From assembly GCF_004335005.1 (NCBI RefSeq), contig NZ_RQRT01000043.1:1-37595 (forward strand): a stretch of 37,595 nucleotides of DNA, read 5' to 3'. The position numbers and the translations under genes are program-made. Each line of letters opens with the position of its first letter. The stretch's first letter is position 1. The DNA is from Paracoccus nototheniae (GTDB lineage: Bacteria > Pseudomonadota > Alphaproteobacteria > Rhodobacterales > Rhodobacteraceae). Positions 25,916 through 34,924 of the stretch are shown here, piece after piece. Below the pieces are notes generated by a model. That model searched no databases and was not told the DNA's origin. It saw nothing but the letters and a program-made list of their open reading frames with translations.

Positions 25916-26368
25916 TCAGGCGTCCAGCCGCTCCACCTTCGGCGCCGATTTCGCGATCTCGATCCGGCGCGGCTTCAGCGCCTCGGGGATCTCGCGGACC
26001 AGGTCGATATGCAGCATTCCGTCCGCATGGCTGGCGCCCTCGACACGGACGTGATCGGCCAGCGTGAACTTGCGCTCGAACGCGCGGGTGGCGATGCCGC
26101 GATGCAGGAAGGTGCGGCCGTCATCCTCGTCCGCCTTGCGGGCCGAGACGATGACCGCGCCGTCGCGCATCTCGACGTTCAGGTCGTCGGGGGCAAAACC
26201 CGCCACGGCGATCGAGATGCGATAGGCGTCATCGCCGGTCTTTTCGATATTATAGGGGGGATAGGTCGGCGCGGCGACGTCGGCGGTCATCGCGCGGTCC
26301 ATCACGTCGGCCAGACGGTCAAAGCCGACCGAGGCACGATACAGCGGGGTCAGGTCAAAATTGCGCAT
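25916..26368 (-). CDS. Hsp20/alpha-crystallin small heat-shock protein
   Basis: This 150-residue IbpA-type chaperone holds unfolded proteins in the cytoplasm. The N-terminus (MRNFDLTPLYRASVGFDRLA) matches class A alphaproteobacterial small heat-shock proteins. The alpha-crystallin domain covers about residues 35-130, with YPPYNIEKTGDDAYRISIAV, the hydrophobic VAGFAPDDL stretch, and FERKFTLADHVRV near its end. A C-terminal IEI in RRIEIAK takes the place of the IxI tail motif. A GAGGA site lies about nine bases before the ATG. It is downstream of glcF on the same strand but with its own promoter candidate. Confidence 0.93.
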   Translation of the reverse strand: MRNFDLTPLYRASVGFDRLADVMDRAMTADVAAPTYPPYNIEKTGDDAYRISIAVAGFAPDDLNVEMRDGAVIVSARKADEDDGRTFLHRGIATRAFERKFTLADHVRVEGASHADGMLHIDLVREIPEALKPRRIEIAKSAPKVERLDA

Positions 26369-26462
26369 AGGTCACATCCTCATTCTCAAGCGATGTCAAA
26401 GCTGCCCCCCGTCAGCCGGGCGGGCGATCCGACCGGCGCCATCAGGCCGCCGGTGACTAAGG

Positions 26463-26490
26463 ATTTAGCCCCGCCCGAGACCGCTTCAAG
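26463..26490 (-). promoter_or_regulatory. candidate heat-shock (RpoH-type) promoter of hsp20
   Basis: On the minus strand CTTGAA (26490-26485) is followed after 16 bp by CTAAAT (26468-26463). This resembles the alphaproteobacterial sigma-32 pattern of a CTTGA-type -35 with a CyTATnT-like -10. It ends about 95 bases before the hsp20 ATG. Heat-shock control fits the gene; the match is by eye. Confidence 0.45.
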
Positions 26491-26495
26491 CGACC

Positions 26496-27793
<1,298 letters not shown>

Positions 27794-27794
<1 letters not shown>

Positions 27795-28834
27795 CAGCGG
27801 TCCCCCTGAAAAATGCCGCGCGGATCAAAGCGGGCGCGCAGATCCGCCTCGAGCCTTGCGGTCAGCGGATCGGTGGCGGGGATCAGCGCGGGGGCCGCGC
27901 CGGTGATGCGGCGGGCATGGCCGGAAAAGGGTGGCAGGGTCGGAACGGTGCCGGGGGGCAGCGGCACATGGATCAGCGCGCCGCCCCAGTCCAGCGACAG
28001 AGGCTGCGGCAGATGCGCAAGAAGCGTGGCGGCCTCGGACGGACGACAGGCGATGCGCCAGATGTCGCTGTCGGCATTCTGGATATTTTCATGAAGAAGA
28101 AGCCATGAGGCGTCGTCGGCCTGTTGCACCCGGCCATGGGGGGCGAGGCGGGCGGACAGATCGGCGGCGCGCGCCGTGACCGAGGCGGACAGCCCCTCCA
28201 GCCGGATCAGCGCGCCCTGACCCGGCAGCCATGCGGCGCCCGAGACATCGAAGGGGCCGCCAAGCGCGTCGGACAGGGCCGGGACGGCATCGGCGGCGTC
28301 CAGATCGGGCAGCGCCAGCGTCAGGGTGACCGGCGGCAGCGGGGTGGTGCGAAAGCTGAGTTCGGTGATCGCGCCAAGCGTGCCGTGACTGCCCGCCATC
28401 AGCTTGACCAGATCGTATCCGGTGACGTTCTTCATCACCCGCCCGCCATTGCGGATGATCTGCCCCTGACCATCCACGAAGCGGACCCCGATCAGCGCGT
28501 CACGCGCAGCCCCCGCCTGCACGCGGCGCGGGCCGCTGACATTGCTGGCGGCGACGCCGCCGATGGTCGATCCGGGCGCGCCCCAGGGCTCGAACCCCAG
28601 CATCTGGCCTTCTGCGGCCAGCGTGTCGCGCACCGTGCCGAGCGGGGTGCCGGCGCGCACGACCAGCGTCAGTGCCTCGGGTTCATAAAGGGTCACGCCC
28701 GTCAGGCCGGTCATGTCCAGACGGGTGCCCTGCCCCTCGCCCGGTCGCAGACGCGTGGTGCCGCCCGTGACGGACAGGGGACCGGTGGCGGCGCGGATCA
28801 GATCGGCCAGCTGGCCCTCGGTCTCAGGCCGCAT
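27794..28834 (-). CDS. glcE: glycolate oxidase FAD-binding subunit
   Basis: This 346-residue GlcE is an FAD-binding (PCMH-fold) subunit with LSVTGGTTRLRPGEG and the flavin-contact segment GGVAASNVSGPRRVQAG. It also carries VMKNVTGYDLVKLMAGSHGT, all typical of the family. The C-terminal cap ends with RFDPRGIFQGDR. Residues around LLLHENIQNADSD are encoded by the 21-bp AT-rich repeat also found near recR (28081-28101). That region of GlcE normally precedes the LWRL-like motif, here IWRIA. The gene overlaps glcD by 11 bp at its start and glcF by one base at its end. Confidence 0.93.
28081..28101 (-). repeat. copy 2 of the 21-bp AT-rich repeat, inside glcE
   Basis: On the minus strand this reads the same 21 bases as the plus strand at 25810-25830 (core TTCTTCATGAAAATATCC). 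Here it is in-frame coding sequence of glcE. It stands out from the GC-rich surroundings, with 6 G/C in 21 bases. No GC-rich hairpin follows this copy. Confidence 0.85.
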
Positions 28835-30284
28835 CGGCGGGCCGGTTCAGGCGGCGGTCGCGGCGCGGCGCGCTGACCTCCAACGGAAAGACCTTGGCGG
28901 CGTTCAGCAGCCAATGCGGATCGAAGGCGTCCTTGACCAGCATCTGCGCCTCCAGATCGGCCGGGTCGAACTGGACGCTCATCAGGTCGCGTTTCTCGAT
29001 GCCGACGCCATGTTCGCCGGTCAGGCAGCCGCCGACCTGAACGCACAGGCGCAGGATGTCGGCGCCCAAGGCCTCGGCCCGGTCCAGATCGCCCGGGGCA
29101 TTGGCATCATAGAGGATCAGCGGATGCATGTTGCCGTCCCCCGCGTGGAACACATTCGCGACCTTGAGGCCGTATTGCGCCGACAGATCGCCGATGCCCG
29201 ACAGCACCTGCGGCAGGGCGGTGACCGGGATGGTCCCGTCCAGACAGATGTAATCGCCCATCTGCCCCATCGCCCCGAAGGCGGATTTGCGGCCCTTCCA
29301 GATGCGCAGGGATTCGTCGTCCGAGCGGCTTTCGCGGAACTCGACCGGATCGAAGGTCATGGCGATGTCGCGGATCAGGGCCAGCTGTTCGTCGATTTCG
29401 GGGGCGGTGCCTTCGACCTCGACGATCAGCAGAGCCTCGCAATTGGGATATCCGGCATGGGCGAAAGCCTCGGTCGCCTGGATGCAGGGGCTGTCCATGA
29501 ATTCGATGGCGACGGGGATGATGCCGGCGCGGATGATCGCGGCCACGCAGGCGCCCGCGGTTTCAGCCCGGTCAAAGCCGATCAGCGCCGGGCGGGCACC
29601 TGCGGGTTTGGGCAGGATGCGCAGGGTCGCCTCGGTCACGATGCCCAGCTGGCCTTCAGATCCGCAGACGACGCCCAGCAGATCCAGACCCGGCCCCTCG
29701 CCCATCGGACCGCCCAGGGTCACGACCGATCCGTCCATCAGGACCAGCGTCACACCCAGCAGATTGTTGGTCGTCACGCCGTATTTCAGGCAATGCGCGC
29801 CGCCGGAATTCATCGCGATGTTGCCGCCGATGGCGCAGGCCAGCTGGCTGGAGGGGTCGGGGGCATAGAAGAACCCCAGCCCCTCGACCGCGCCCGAGAC
29901 GGACAGGTTCGTCCGCCCGGACTGCACTCGGATCAGCCGGTCGGGAGCCGAGATTTCCAGAACCTGGGTCATCCGCGACAGCCCGATCACCACCGCGTCG
30001 GCGGTGGGCATGGACCCGCCCGCAAGGCTGGTGCCTGCGCCGCGCGGCACGACCGGCACGCGCAGATCGTGACACAGGCGCAGCAGGCGCGAGACCTCGT
30101 CGGTCGTCGCGGGAAGCACCACCGCCAAGGGCGTGCAGCGATAGGCCGACAGCGCATCGCATTCATAGACCCGCGTTTCCGCCGGATCGTCGATCACCGC
30201 ACCGGGCAGGGCATCCTGCAACGCCGCGATGATGGCCTGCCGTCGCGCCAGAACGGACGCATCGGGTGGGGGCATCTGCATCAT
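28824..30284 (-). CDS. glcD: glycolate oxidase subunit GlcD (FAD-linked oxidase)
   Basis: This 486-residue catalytic flavoprotein oxidises glycolate or D-lactate. The PCMH FAD domain shows VVPRGAGTSLAGGSMPTAD and, further on, CAIGGNIAMNSGGAHCLKYG. The C-terminal half (FAD-oxidase C) has ANVFHAGDGNMHPLILYD and a tail with TGEHGVGIEKRDLM, both standard for the GlcD/LldD-linked group. An AGGAG site nine to ten bases before ATG 30284 supports the start. It is the first gene of glcDEF; its promoter should lie in the 88-bp gap to the divergent DUF599 gene, where no strong boxes stand out. Malate synthase (glcB) and a GlcC-type regulator are not present. Confidence 0.95.
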   Translation of the reverse strand: MMQMPPPDASVLARRQAIIAALQDALPGAVIDDPAETRVYECDALSAYRCTPLAVVLPATTDEVSRLLRLCHDLRVPVVPRGAGTSLAGGSMPTADAVVIGLSRMTQVLEISAPDRLIRVQSGRTNLSVSGAVEGLGFFYAPDPSSQLACAIGGNIAMNSGGAHCLKYGVTTNNLLGVTLVLMDGSVVTLGGPMGEGPGLDLLGVVCGSEGQLGIVTEATLRILPKPAGARPALIGFDRAETAGACVAAIIRAGIIPVAIEFMDSPCIQATEAFAHAGYPNCEALLIVEVEGTAPEIDEQLALIRDIAMTFDPVEFRESRSDDESLRIWKGRKSAFGAMGQMGDYICLDGTIPVTALPQVLSGIGDLSAQYGLKVANVFHAGDGNMHPLILYDANAPGDLDRAEALGADILRLCVQVGGCLTGEHGVGIEKRDLMSVQFDPADLEAQMLVKDAFDPHWLLNAAKVFPLEVSAPRRDRRLNRPADAA

Positions 30285-30372
30285 GGCCGGTTCTCCTCCC
30301 TGCCGTGTCGGGCGACGATAGGCTTGTGCAGAGGGGCTTTCAAGCGGCGCGATCCAGCCCTAATGTCGCGCC

Positions 30373-31149
30373 ATGACCCTGCTTGATCAACTCGCCTCTC
30401 ATCCTCTGGCGCTGCGCGACCTGATCGCGCTGGTCTGTCTGTTTGCCGCATGGCTGGGGATCGGCTGGTTCACCGAACGCCCGCCGCAGGGGCGGCCCTC
30501 GGTCTCGGTGCTGATGACGCGGTACCGGCGGGAATGGATGCGCTATTTCGTCAGCCGGGAACCGCGCATCTTCGACGGCAACATTCTGGCCAGCCTGCGC
30601 GAGGGGACGGCGTTCTTCGCCAGCGCCTGCATGATCGCCACCGGCGGGCTGCTGGCGCTGATCGGCAATGGCGACCGGCTGCGCACCATCGCATCCGGGC
30701 TGGAGCTGGACCCCGCCGCCGATACCGGATGGGAGCTGCGGCTGCTGGTGCCGATGTTCTTCGTGGCCAATGCGTTTCTGAAATTTGTCTGGGCGCACCG
30801 GCTGTTCGGATATTGCGCGGTGATGATGGCCGCCGTGCCGAACCGGCCCGACCACCCCGACGCGATGGACCGCGCGATGCAGGCGGCCGATCTGAACATC
30901 ACCGCCGCGCGCAGCTTCAACGCCGGGCTGCGCAGCGTCTATTTCGCGCTTGGCTCGCTTGGCTGGCTGACCGGCGCCTGGACGCTGATGCTGGGCACGG
31001 CTATCGTGTTGTGGGTGACCTGGCGGCGGGAGTTCGCCTCGACCTCGCGGCAGGTCATCCTGCGGTCGTTGCCCGCCCCGCAGCTGCCCGATCGCGTTTC
31101 CGGTCCTGCCGGATCGCCAGCGTCAGCGCCACCGCCCCCGCCGCGGTAA
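30373..31149 (+). CDS. DUF599-family membrane protein
   Basis: This 258-residue protein matches the DUF599 pattern. A first helix (about residues 15-33, LIALVCLFAAWLGIGWF) is followed by the segment with RREWMRYFVSREPRIFDGN. Three more hydrophobic helices follow (about 78-98, 123-145, 190-215), including FVANAFLKFVWAHRLFGYCA. Function is unknown. The last 30 residues (LPAPQLPDRVSGPAG... ending in a proline run) are low-complexity and are encoded by DNA that is also the 3' end of the convergent MFS gene. The two coding regions overlap tail to tail by 95 bp. Confidence 0.85.
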   Translation: MTLLDQLASHPLALRDLIALVCLFAAWLGIGWFTERPPQGRPSVSVLMTRYRREWMRYFVSREPRIFDGNILASLREGTAFFASACMIATGGLLALIGNGDRLRTIASGLELDPAADTGWELRLLVPMFFVANAFLKFVWAHRLFGYCAVMMAAVPNRPDHPDAMDRAMQAADLNITAARSFNAGLRSVYFALGSLGWLTGAWTLMLGTAIVLWVTWRREFASTSRQVILRSLPAPQLPDRVSGPAGSPASAPPPPPR

Positions 31150-32254
31150 GCGCCACGCCGACCAGACCGGGCGCGCGCCAGCCCCAGCCGGCCGCCAGCG
31201 CCAGACCGGCCAGAAACGGCCCAAGCGCATTGGCCGCGTTGAAGGCCGCATGATTCATCGCCGCCGCCATGTTCTGCGCCGGTCCCGCCACATCCATCAG
31301 CCGCGTTTGCAGCGGGATCACCAGCCCGGCCCCTGCGGCGATCAGGAACGAGGACAGGACCATCATCGGCCAGTTGCCCACGACCAGTGCCGCAAAGCCC
31401 TGCGTCGCGGCCATCGCGGCCAGTGACAGATAGGCGGCGCGGTCGATGCCCACGATCTCGGTCAGGCGGCCCGCACCCCATGTGCCAAGCGTGCCGCCCA
31501 CCCCAAAGACCGCCAGCGTCAGCGGAATGACATAGCCGGGCGCATCGGTCGTGGCCAGAATGCCCGCCGTCAGAAAGGCATAGACCGCGAACAACCCGCC
31601 AAAGCCGATCGCGCCCACGGCCAGCACCCACAGCACCTGCGGGTTCTTCAGCGCGGCCAGCTCGTCCCAGGGGCGGGCATCGGGATTGCCGCCGACCCGC
31701 GGCGCGACCCGCAGGATCAGCCAGGCCGAGATCAGCGCCAGCAGGCCCGGCATGGCGAAACCCCACCGCCAGCCGATGCTTTGCCCCATCCAGCCAGCCA
31801 GCGGGACGCCGACGATATTGGCGACCGTCAGACCCAGCAGAACCCGCGCCAGACCGCGCCCGCGCTGTTCGGGCGGCAGGGCGTCGGCGGCGTACAGCAT
31901 CGCGACCCCCAGAAACCCGCCATGCGGCAGGCCCGCCAGAAAGCGCATGCCGGTCAGCGTCGCCAGATCTGGCATCGCCGCCGCCAGCAGGTTCACGACC
32001 CCGTAAAACGCCATCAGCGCCGCCAGATAGCGCCGCCGCGGCAGGCGCGCACCCAGAATCGCGGTGACCGGCGCGCCGACCACCACGCCAAGCGCATAGG
32101 CGCTGATGACATGGCCCGCCTGAGGCTCGGTCAGGACCAGATCGGCGGCGAAATAGGGCAAAAGCCCCATCGCCGCGAATTCCGACGTGCCGATGGCAAA
32201 GGCACCAAGCGCCAGCGCCAGCACGGCGGCGCGGAAATCGGGGGTCGGGGTCAT
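31055..32254 (-). CDS. MFS transporter (DHA1, AraJ/YdhP-like)
   Basis: This 399-residue protein has twelve predicted helices. The N-terminus ALGAFAIGTSEFAAMGLLPY is characteristic of the AraJ/YdhP/NepI-like drug:H+ antiporter-1 group. Loop 2-3 carries GARLPRRRYLA (motif A variant), and TM5 has GVPLAGWMGQSIGWRWGF (motif C type, antiporter). It probably exports a small molecule (sugar, nucleoside or drug). The ATG at 32254 follows an AGGATC site. The gene's 3' end overlaps the DUF599 gene by 95 bp in antiparallel orientation. No regulator is adjacent. Confidence 0.9.
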   Translation of the reverse strand: MTPTPDFRAAVLALALGAFAIGTSEFAAMGLLPYFAADLVLTEPQAGHVISAYALGVVVGAPVTAILGARLPRRRYLAALMAFYGVVNLLAAAMPDLATLTGMRFLAGLPHGGFLGVAMLYAADALPPEQRGRGLARVLLGLTVANIVGVPLAGWMGQSIGWRWGFAMPGLLALISAWLILRVAPRVGGNPDARPWDELAALKNPQVLWVLAVGAIGFGGLFAVYAFLTAGILATTDAPGYVIPLTLAVFGVGGTLGTWGAGRLTEIVGIDRAAYLSLAAMAATQGFAALVVGNWPMMVLSSFLIAAGAGLVIPLQTRLMDVAGPAQNMAAAMNHAAFNAANALGPFLAGLALAAGWGWRAPGLVGVALTAAGAVALTLAIRQDRKRDRAAAGRATTAG

Positions 32255-32356
32255 AAGGGGATCCTGCGCGCGGGTTGGGGATGTTAGCCCTCACACCAGC
32301 TTGTGAACGGTTTGGCAAGGCCCGCAGGCGGGTGTCAGGGTTGCAGCCTGTGCAAC

Positions 32357-32755
32357 TCAGATCAGGCCGCGCTGCACCATGATCCAGATCGCCAGCGCGC
32401 CCACCACCAGCAGGCCCAGGGCGACCGAGGCCGCAAAGGTCGTCGCGCGCCCCTGCCAGCGGGACAATTCGCCCAAGGGCCGCAGATGGGCACTTAGCGC
32501 CGCATGATCGCGGCCAAGCCGGTCGCGGGGCAGCTGGCGGGCGATCTTGGGCTGGGCGCATAAAAGATCCGCCTCGGCCAGGCGGGCGGCGCGGGCGCGC
32601 AGCCGGGCGGGCAGCGCCCCGCCGCGACGGCGCAACATCACCTGCAGGGGCGGACGCTCTCCCCTTCGGGCGCCGCCGAGGCGCGAGGCCATCAGCACCG
32701 CGATCTCGTCCGCCATGGCGGGGATGTCGTCGAAACTGTGGGTCTTGCGTGTCAT
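32357..32755 (-). CDS. hypothetical tail-anchored protein
   Basis: This 132-residue protein has a basic, helical cytoplasmic part (about residues 1-100, rich in Arg/Ala/Leu, with RRRGGALPARLRARAARLAE) and one C-terminal hydrophobic helix (about 105-127, ASVALGLLVVGALAIWIMV) followed by QRGLI, so it looks tail-anchored. I do not recognise the family. ATG 32755 is the likely start, though no good ribosome-binding site precedes it. An alternative ATG at 32812 would share its CATG palindrome with the divergent esterase start. A 102-bp gap lies downstream, before the MFS start on the same strand. Confidence 0.55.
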   Translation of the reverse strand: MTRKTHSFDDIPAMADEIAVLMASRLGGARRGERPPLQVMLRRRGGALPARLRARAARLAEADLLCAQPKIARQLPRDRLGRDHAALSAHLRPLGELSRWQGRATTFAASVALGLLVVGALAIWIMVQRGLI

Positions 32756-32810
32756 GGGACGCAGAATAGACGGCTTGGCAGCGACACGCCAGACGCCGTA
32801 AGCTGCGCGC

Positions 32811-33593
32811 ATGAAGCTGCATCACACCGCCATCGGCCCGACAGGGGCCTTGCCGATCGTTTTGGTCCACGGCCTTTACGGTCAGGGCCGCAATCTGGGC
32901 GCGCAGGCCCGCAGGTTGGCGCAGACGCGCCGCGTCGTGACGGTCGATCTGCGCAATCACGGCGACAGCCCGCAGGATGACCGCGCCGATTACCCCGCAC
33001 TGGCGGATGATCTGGCGCAGTTGATCGACGATCTGGGCGGGCGGGTCGATCTGGTCGGCCATTCCATGGGCGGCAAGGCCGCAATGGTGCTGGCGCTGAG
33101 CCGGCCCGACTTGATTCGGCGGCTGGTCGTCATGGATATCGCGCCCGTCGCCTATGATCACGACCAGACCACCTATATCGATGCGATGGAGGCGCTGGAT
33201 CTGTCCATCGTCACGCGCCGCAGTCAGGCCGATGACCTGCTGTCGGCGCATGTCCGCAGCCCGTCGATCCGCGCGTTTCTGCTGCAGAACCTTGATCTGA
33301 AGGCCAGCCCGCCCGCATGGCGGCTGAACCTCAGGGCCCTGCGCACGGCCATGCCCCAGATCGTGGGCTGGCCCGACGGGCTGGCACCGGGCGGTTTTGC
33401 GGGCAAGGTCATGGCGCTGCGCGGCGCGACATCGGATTACGTCGATGCCTCCGGAGAGACGGCTCTGCGCGCCTATTTCCCTCAGGTCCGCATCGTGACG
33501 CTGAAAGACGCGGGCCATTGGCTGCATGCGGATGCGCCCGAAGCGGTCGCCGAAACGCTCGCGGCCTTTCTGGGCGACGGAACCGAGGGCTAG
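32811..33593 (+). CDS. alpha/beta-hydrolase (YbfF-like esterase)
   Basis: This 260-residue soluble hydrolase opens with the oxyanion segment LVHGLYGQGRNL (HG at 20-21). It has the conserved DLRNHGDSP and the nucleophile elbow VGHSMGGKAAMVLAL (Ser85). The catalytic histidine is H236 in DAGHWLHADAPE. The combination is typical of the YbfF group of short-chain acyl-ester or acyl-CoA esterases. The start at 32811 gives the complete first strand. It converges with the small lipoprotein gene, and the two stops overlap by four bases. Confidence 0.9.
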   Translation: MKLHHTAIGPTGALPIVLVHGLYGQGRNLGAQARRLAQTRRVVTVDLRNHGDSPQDDRADYPALADDLAQLIDDLGGRVDLVGHSMGGKAAMVLALSRPDLIRRLVVMDIAPVAYDHDQTTYIDAMEALDLSIVTRRSQADDLLSAHVRSPSIRAFLLQNLDLKASPPAWRLNLRALRTAMPQIVGWPDGLAPGGFAGKVMALRGATSDYVDASGETALRAYFPQVRIVTLKDAGHWLHADAPEAVAETLAAFLGDGTEG

Positions 33594-33901
33594 GGCGGAC
33601 ATCGTAGATCCAGCAGGGCCACAACCGAACCCCGCCCCCCCTGCGGCGCCAGACTGCCGATGATCGGGGTGCAGCCGCTCGCCTGTTCGACCGCCCGCAT
33701 CATGCGCCCGGCGATCAGGGCGCGATCGGCGCGGCGGGCCCGGTCCAGCCGGATCACCTGAGCCTCGGTCCCGTGCGCGAAAACGGCAAAGCGCATGCCG
33801 TCGACTATCACATCCTGACGGGGCGCGGACAGAAAGCCGGGCGCGGGCGTGCTGCACCCCATCAGGACCAGAATCAGCAAAAGCGGGGCCATCTGTGTCA
33901 T
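33590..33901 (-). CDS. small lipoprotein, function unknown
   Basis: This 103-residue protein has a lipoprotein signal peptide (MTQMAPLLLILVLMGC); the lipobox is LMGC, with lipidation at Cys16. The mature 88 residues contain a short beta-rich region (VIVDGMRFAVFAHGTEAQVI), a helical RARRADRALIAGRMMRAVEQ and two further cysteines (CTP and LRCPP) that could form a disulfide in the periplasm. Similar small lipoproteins are widespread in Rhodobacteraceae without known function. It is 34 bp downstream of zapA on the same strand. Confidence 0.75.
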   Translation of the reverse strand: MTQMAPLLLILVLMGCSTPAPGFLSAPRQDVIVDGMRFAVFAHGTEAQVIRLDRARRADRALIAGRMMRAVEQASGCTPIIGSLAPQGGRGSVVALLDLRCPP

Positions 33902-33935
33902 GGCCCCAGCATCGCCGCCAAAGATGAAGAACGGG

Positions 33936-34298
33936 TTAACGCCGTTGCTGGTCTTCCAGCCGGTCGGCCAGCGATTCGGCCCGGGCGGCCATTTCGGCCA
34001 TCGCTTCGCGCAGATCGGCGGGGATCACCGGCACCTCGACCCGGGGCGGGTTCTGCTGCAGGCGGTTCACAAGACGTTCGGCCTTTTCGGCCCGCTCTTC
34101 CAGCACGGCAAAGCGGTCGGCCAGCATCAGACCGGCCAGCAGCAGCAGGCGGGCCTCGGGGACGCGTCCGGCCTGTTCCAGGATCTGGCGCGCCTCGCCG
34201 TCCAGAATGCCCGCCGCGCGTTGCAGCAGGCGTTCCTCGCCATCGGCTGATCCGACGCGGTATTCCTTGTGCCCGATGGTGAAATCGACGTCAGCCAT
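33936..34298 (-). CDS. zapA: cell division protein ZapA
   Basis: This 120-residue ZapA has an N-terminal globular part (VDFTIGHKEYRVGSADGEER) that includes the core beta strands, and a central helix (LLLLAGLMLADRFAVLEE). A C-terminal coiled coil extends past residue 70. ZapA crosslinks FtsZ filaments at the division site. The ATG at 34298 overlaps the stop of the upstream coiled-coil gene by eight bases and has a GAGGAG site seven bases upstream. Many bacteria place 6S RNA after zapA; only 34 bp separate it from the next gene here, so 6S is not in this position. Confidence 0.88.
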   Translation of the reverse strand: MADVDFTIGHKEYRVGSADGEERLLQRAAGILDGEARQILEQAGRVPEARLLLLAGLMLADRFAVLEERAEKAERLVNRLQQNPPRVEVPVIPADLREAMAEMAARAESLADRLEDQQRR

Positions 34299-34815
34299 CT
34301 TTGCGCTCCTCATCCTTGGGGGTCGGGGCCTCGGAAGCCGGGGCTTCGCCGGTGGGGGCCTCGGGCAGCCCGGCATCGTCGCCTGCAGCCTCGGCGGCGG
34401 CATGGACGGCCAGGGGCGCCTCGCCCTCATCCGAGGCGGCGTCGCCTGCCAGCAGGCGTTCCAGCTCGGCCATGATCTCGCTCATCTGGGCCATTTCGGC
34501 GGCCCGGGCGGCGCGCAGGGCGGCGATTTCGGCCTCCAGCGCGGCGCGGGCCTCGTCGGCACCGATGCCGCCGGTGGCCTGCGCATCCAGCATGTCGCGG
34601 TTGGCGGCGATCAGATCCTCGTTTGCCGCCGAAAGCTGGGCGGATTGTTCGGTCGCAGCCTCCAGCCGGGCCTGCAGATCGCCGAACGCGGCCTGACCGG
34701 CCGCCGGCCCTTCGGCCTCGGCGGGGGTCGGAGCATGGGCCCCGGCTTCCAGAAGCTTGTCCAGACGGTCGAGCGCGGCGCTGAGCCGGCGTTCGCTGGC
34801 GGTGATGTCGCTCAT
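34291..34815 (-). CDS. coiled-coil protein upstream of zapA (ZauP-like candidate)
   Basis: This 174-residue, Ala/Glu-rich protein has two predicted coiled-coil stretches (about 5-25 and 45-125, with LQARLEAATEQSAQLSAAN and LEAEIAALRAARAAEMAQM). An acidic, Pro/Ala-rich disordered tail runs from about residue 130 to the end. ATG 34815 has an AAGGAC site about nine bases upstream; an upstream ATG at 34866 lacks one. The gene overlaps zapA by eight bases. In Caulobacter a coiled-coil protein encoded with zapA (ZauP) works with ZapA to focus the Z-ring. Position and architecture fit that role here, but sequence identity has not been checked. Confidence 0.72.
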   Translation of the reverse strand: MSDITASERRLSAALDRLDKLLEAGAHAPTPAEAEGPAAGQAAFGDLQARLEAATEQSAQLSAANEDLIAANRDMLDAQATGGIGADEARAALEAEIAALRAARAAEMAQMSEIMAELERLLAGDAASDEGEAPLAVHAAAEAAGDDAGLPEAPTGEAPASEAPTPKDEERKDG

Positions 34816-34877
34816 CGGCGTCGGTCCTTTGGTGGCGTCTTTGCAGGGGTTTTCGCATTGCGACACCCATAAGACAA

Positions 34878-34903
34878 GAACGGGCGGGAAACCCCGCCCG
34901 TTC
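34878..34903 (-). terminator. hairpin terminator after the BCCT gene
   Basis: GAACGGGCGGG (34878-34888) and CCCGCCCGTTC (34893-34903) form a perfect 11-bp stem with a 4-base loop. On the minus strand TTGTCTTATG follows, a modest T-rich tail. It lies 22 bp beyond the BCCT stop and before the coiled-coil gene, so it probably separates the two transcripts. Confidence 0.7.
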
Positions 34904-34924
34904 CCTATCCTTTCAGTCAGTCGG

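Noticed and set aside
30939..33857. 972-codon open frame on the minus strand spanning MFS, tail-anchored and esterase genes
   Set aside because: It runs out of frame through the real minus-strand MFS gene and antisense to the esterase. Its composition is that of a shadow frame.
33902..33935. 6S RNA after zapA
   Set aside because: Only 34 bp are available between zapA and the lipoprotein gene, far too short for a 6S RNA of about 160 to 190 nt.
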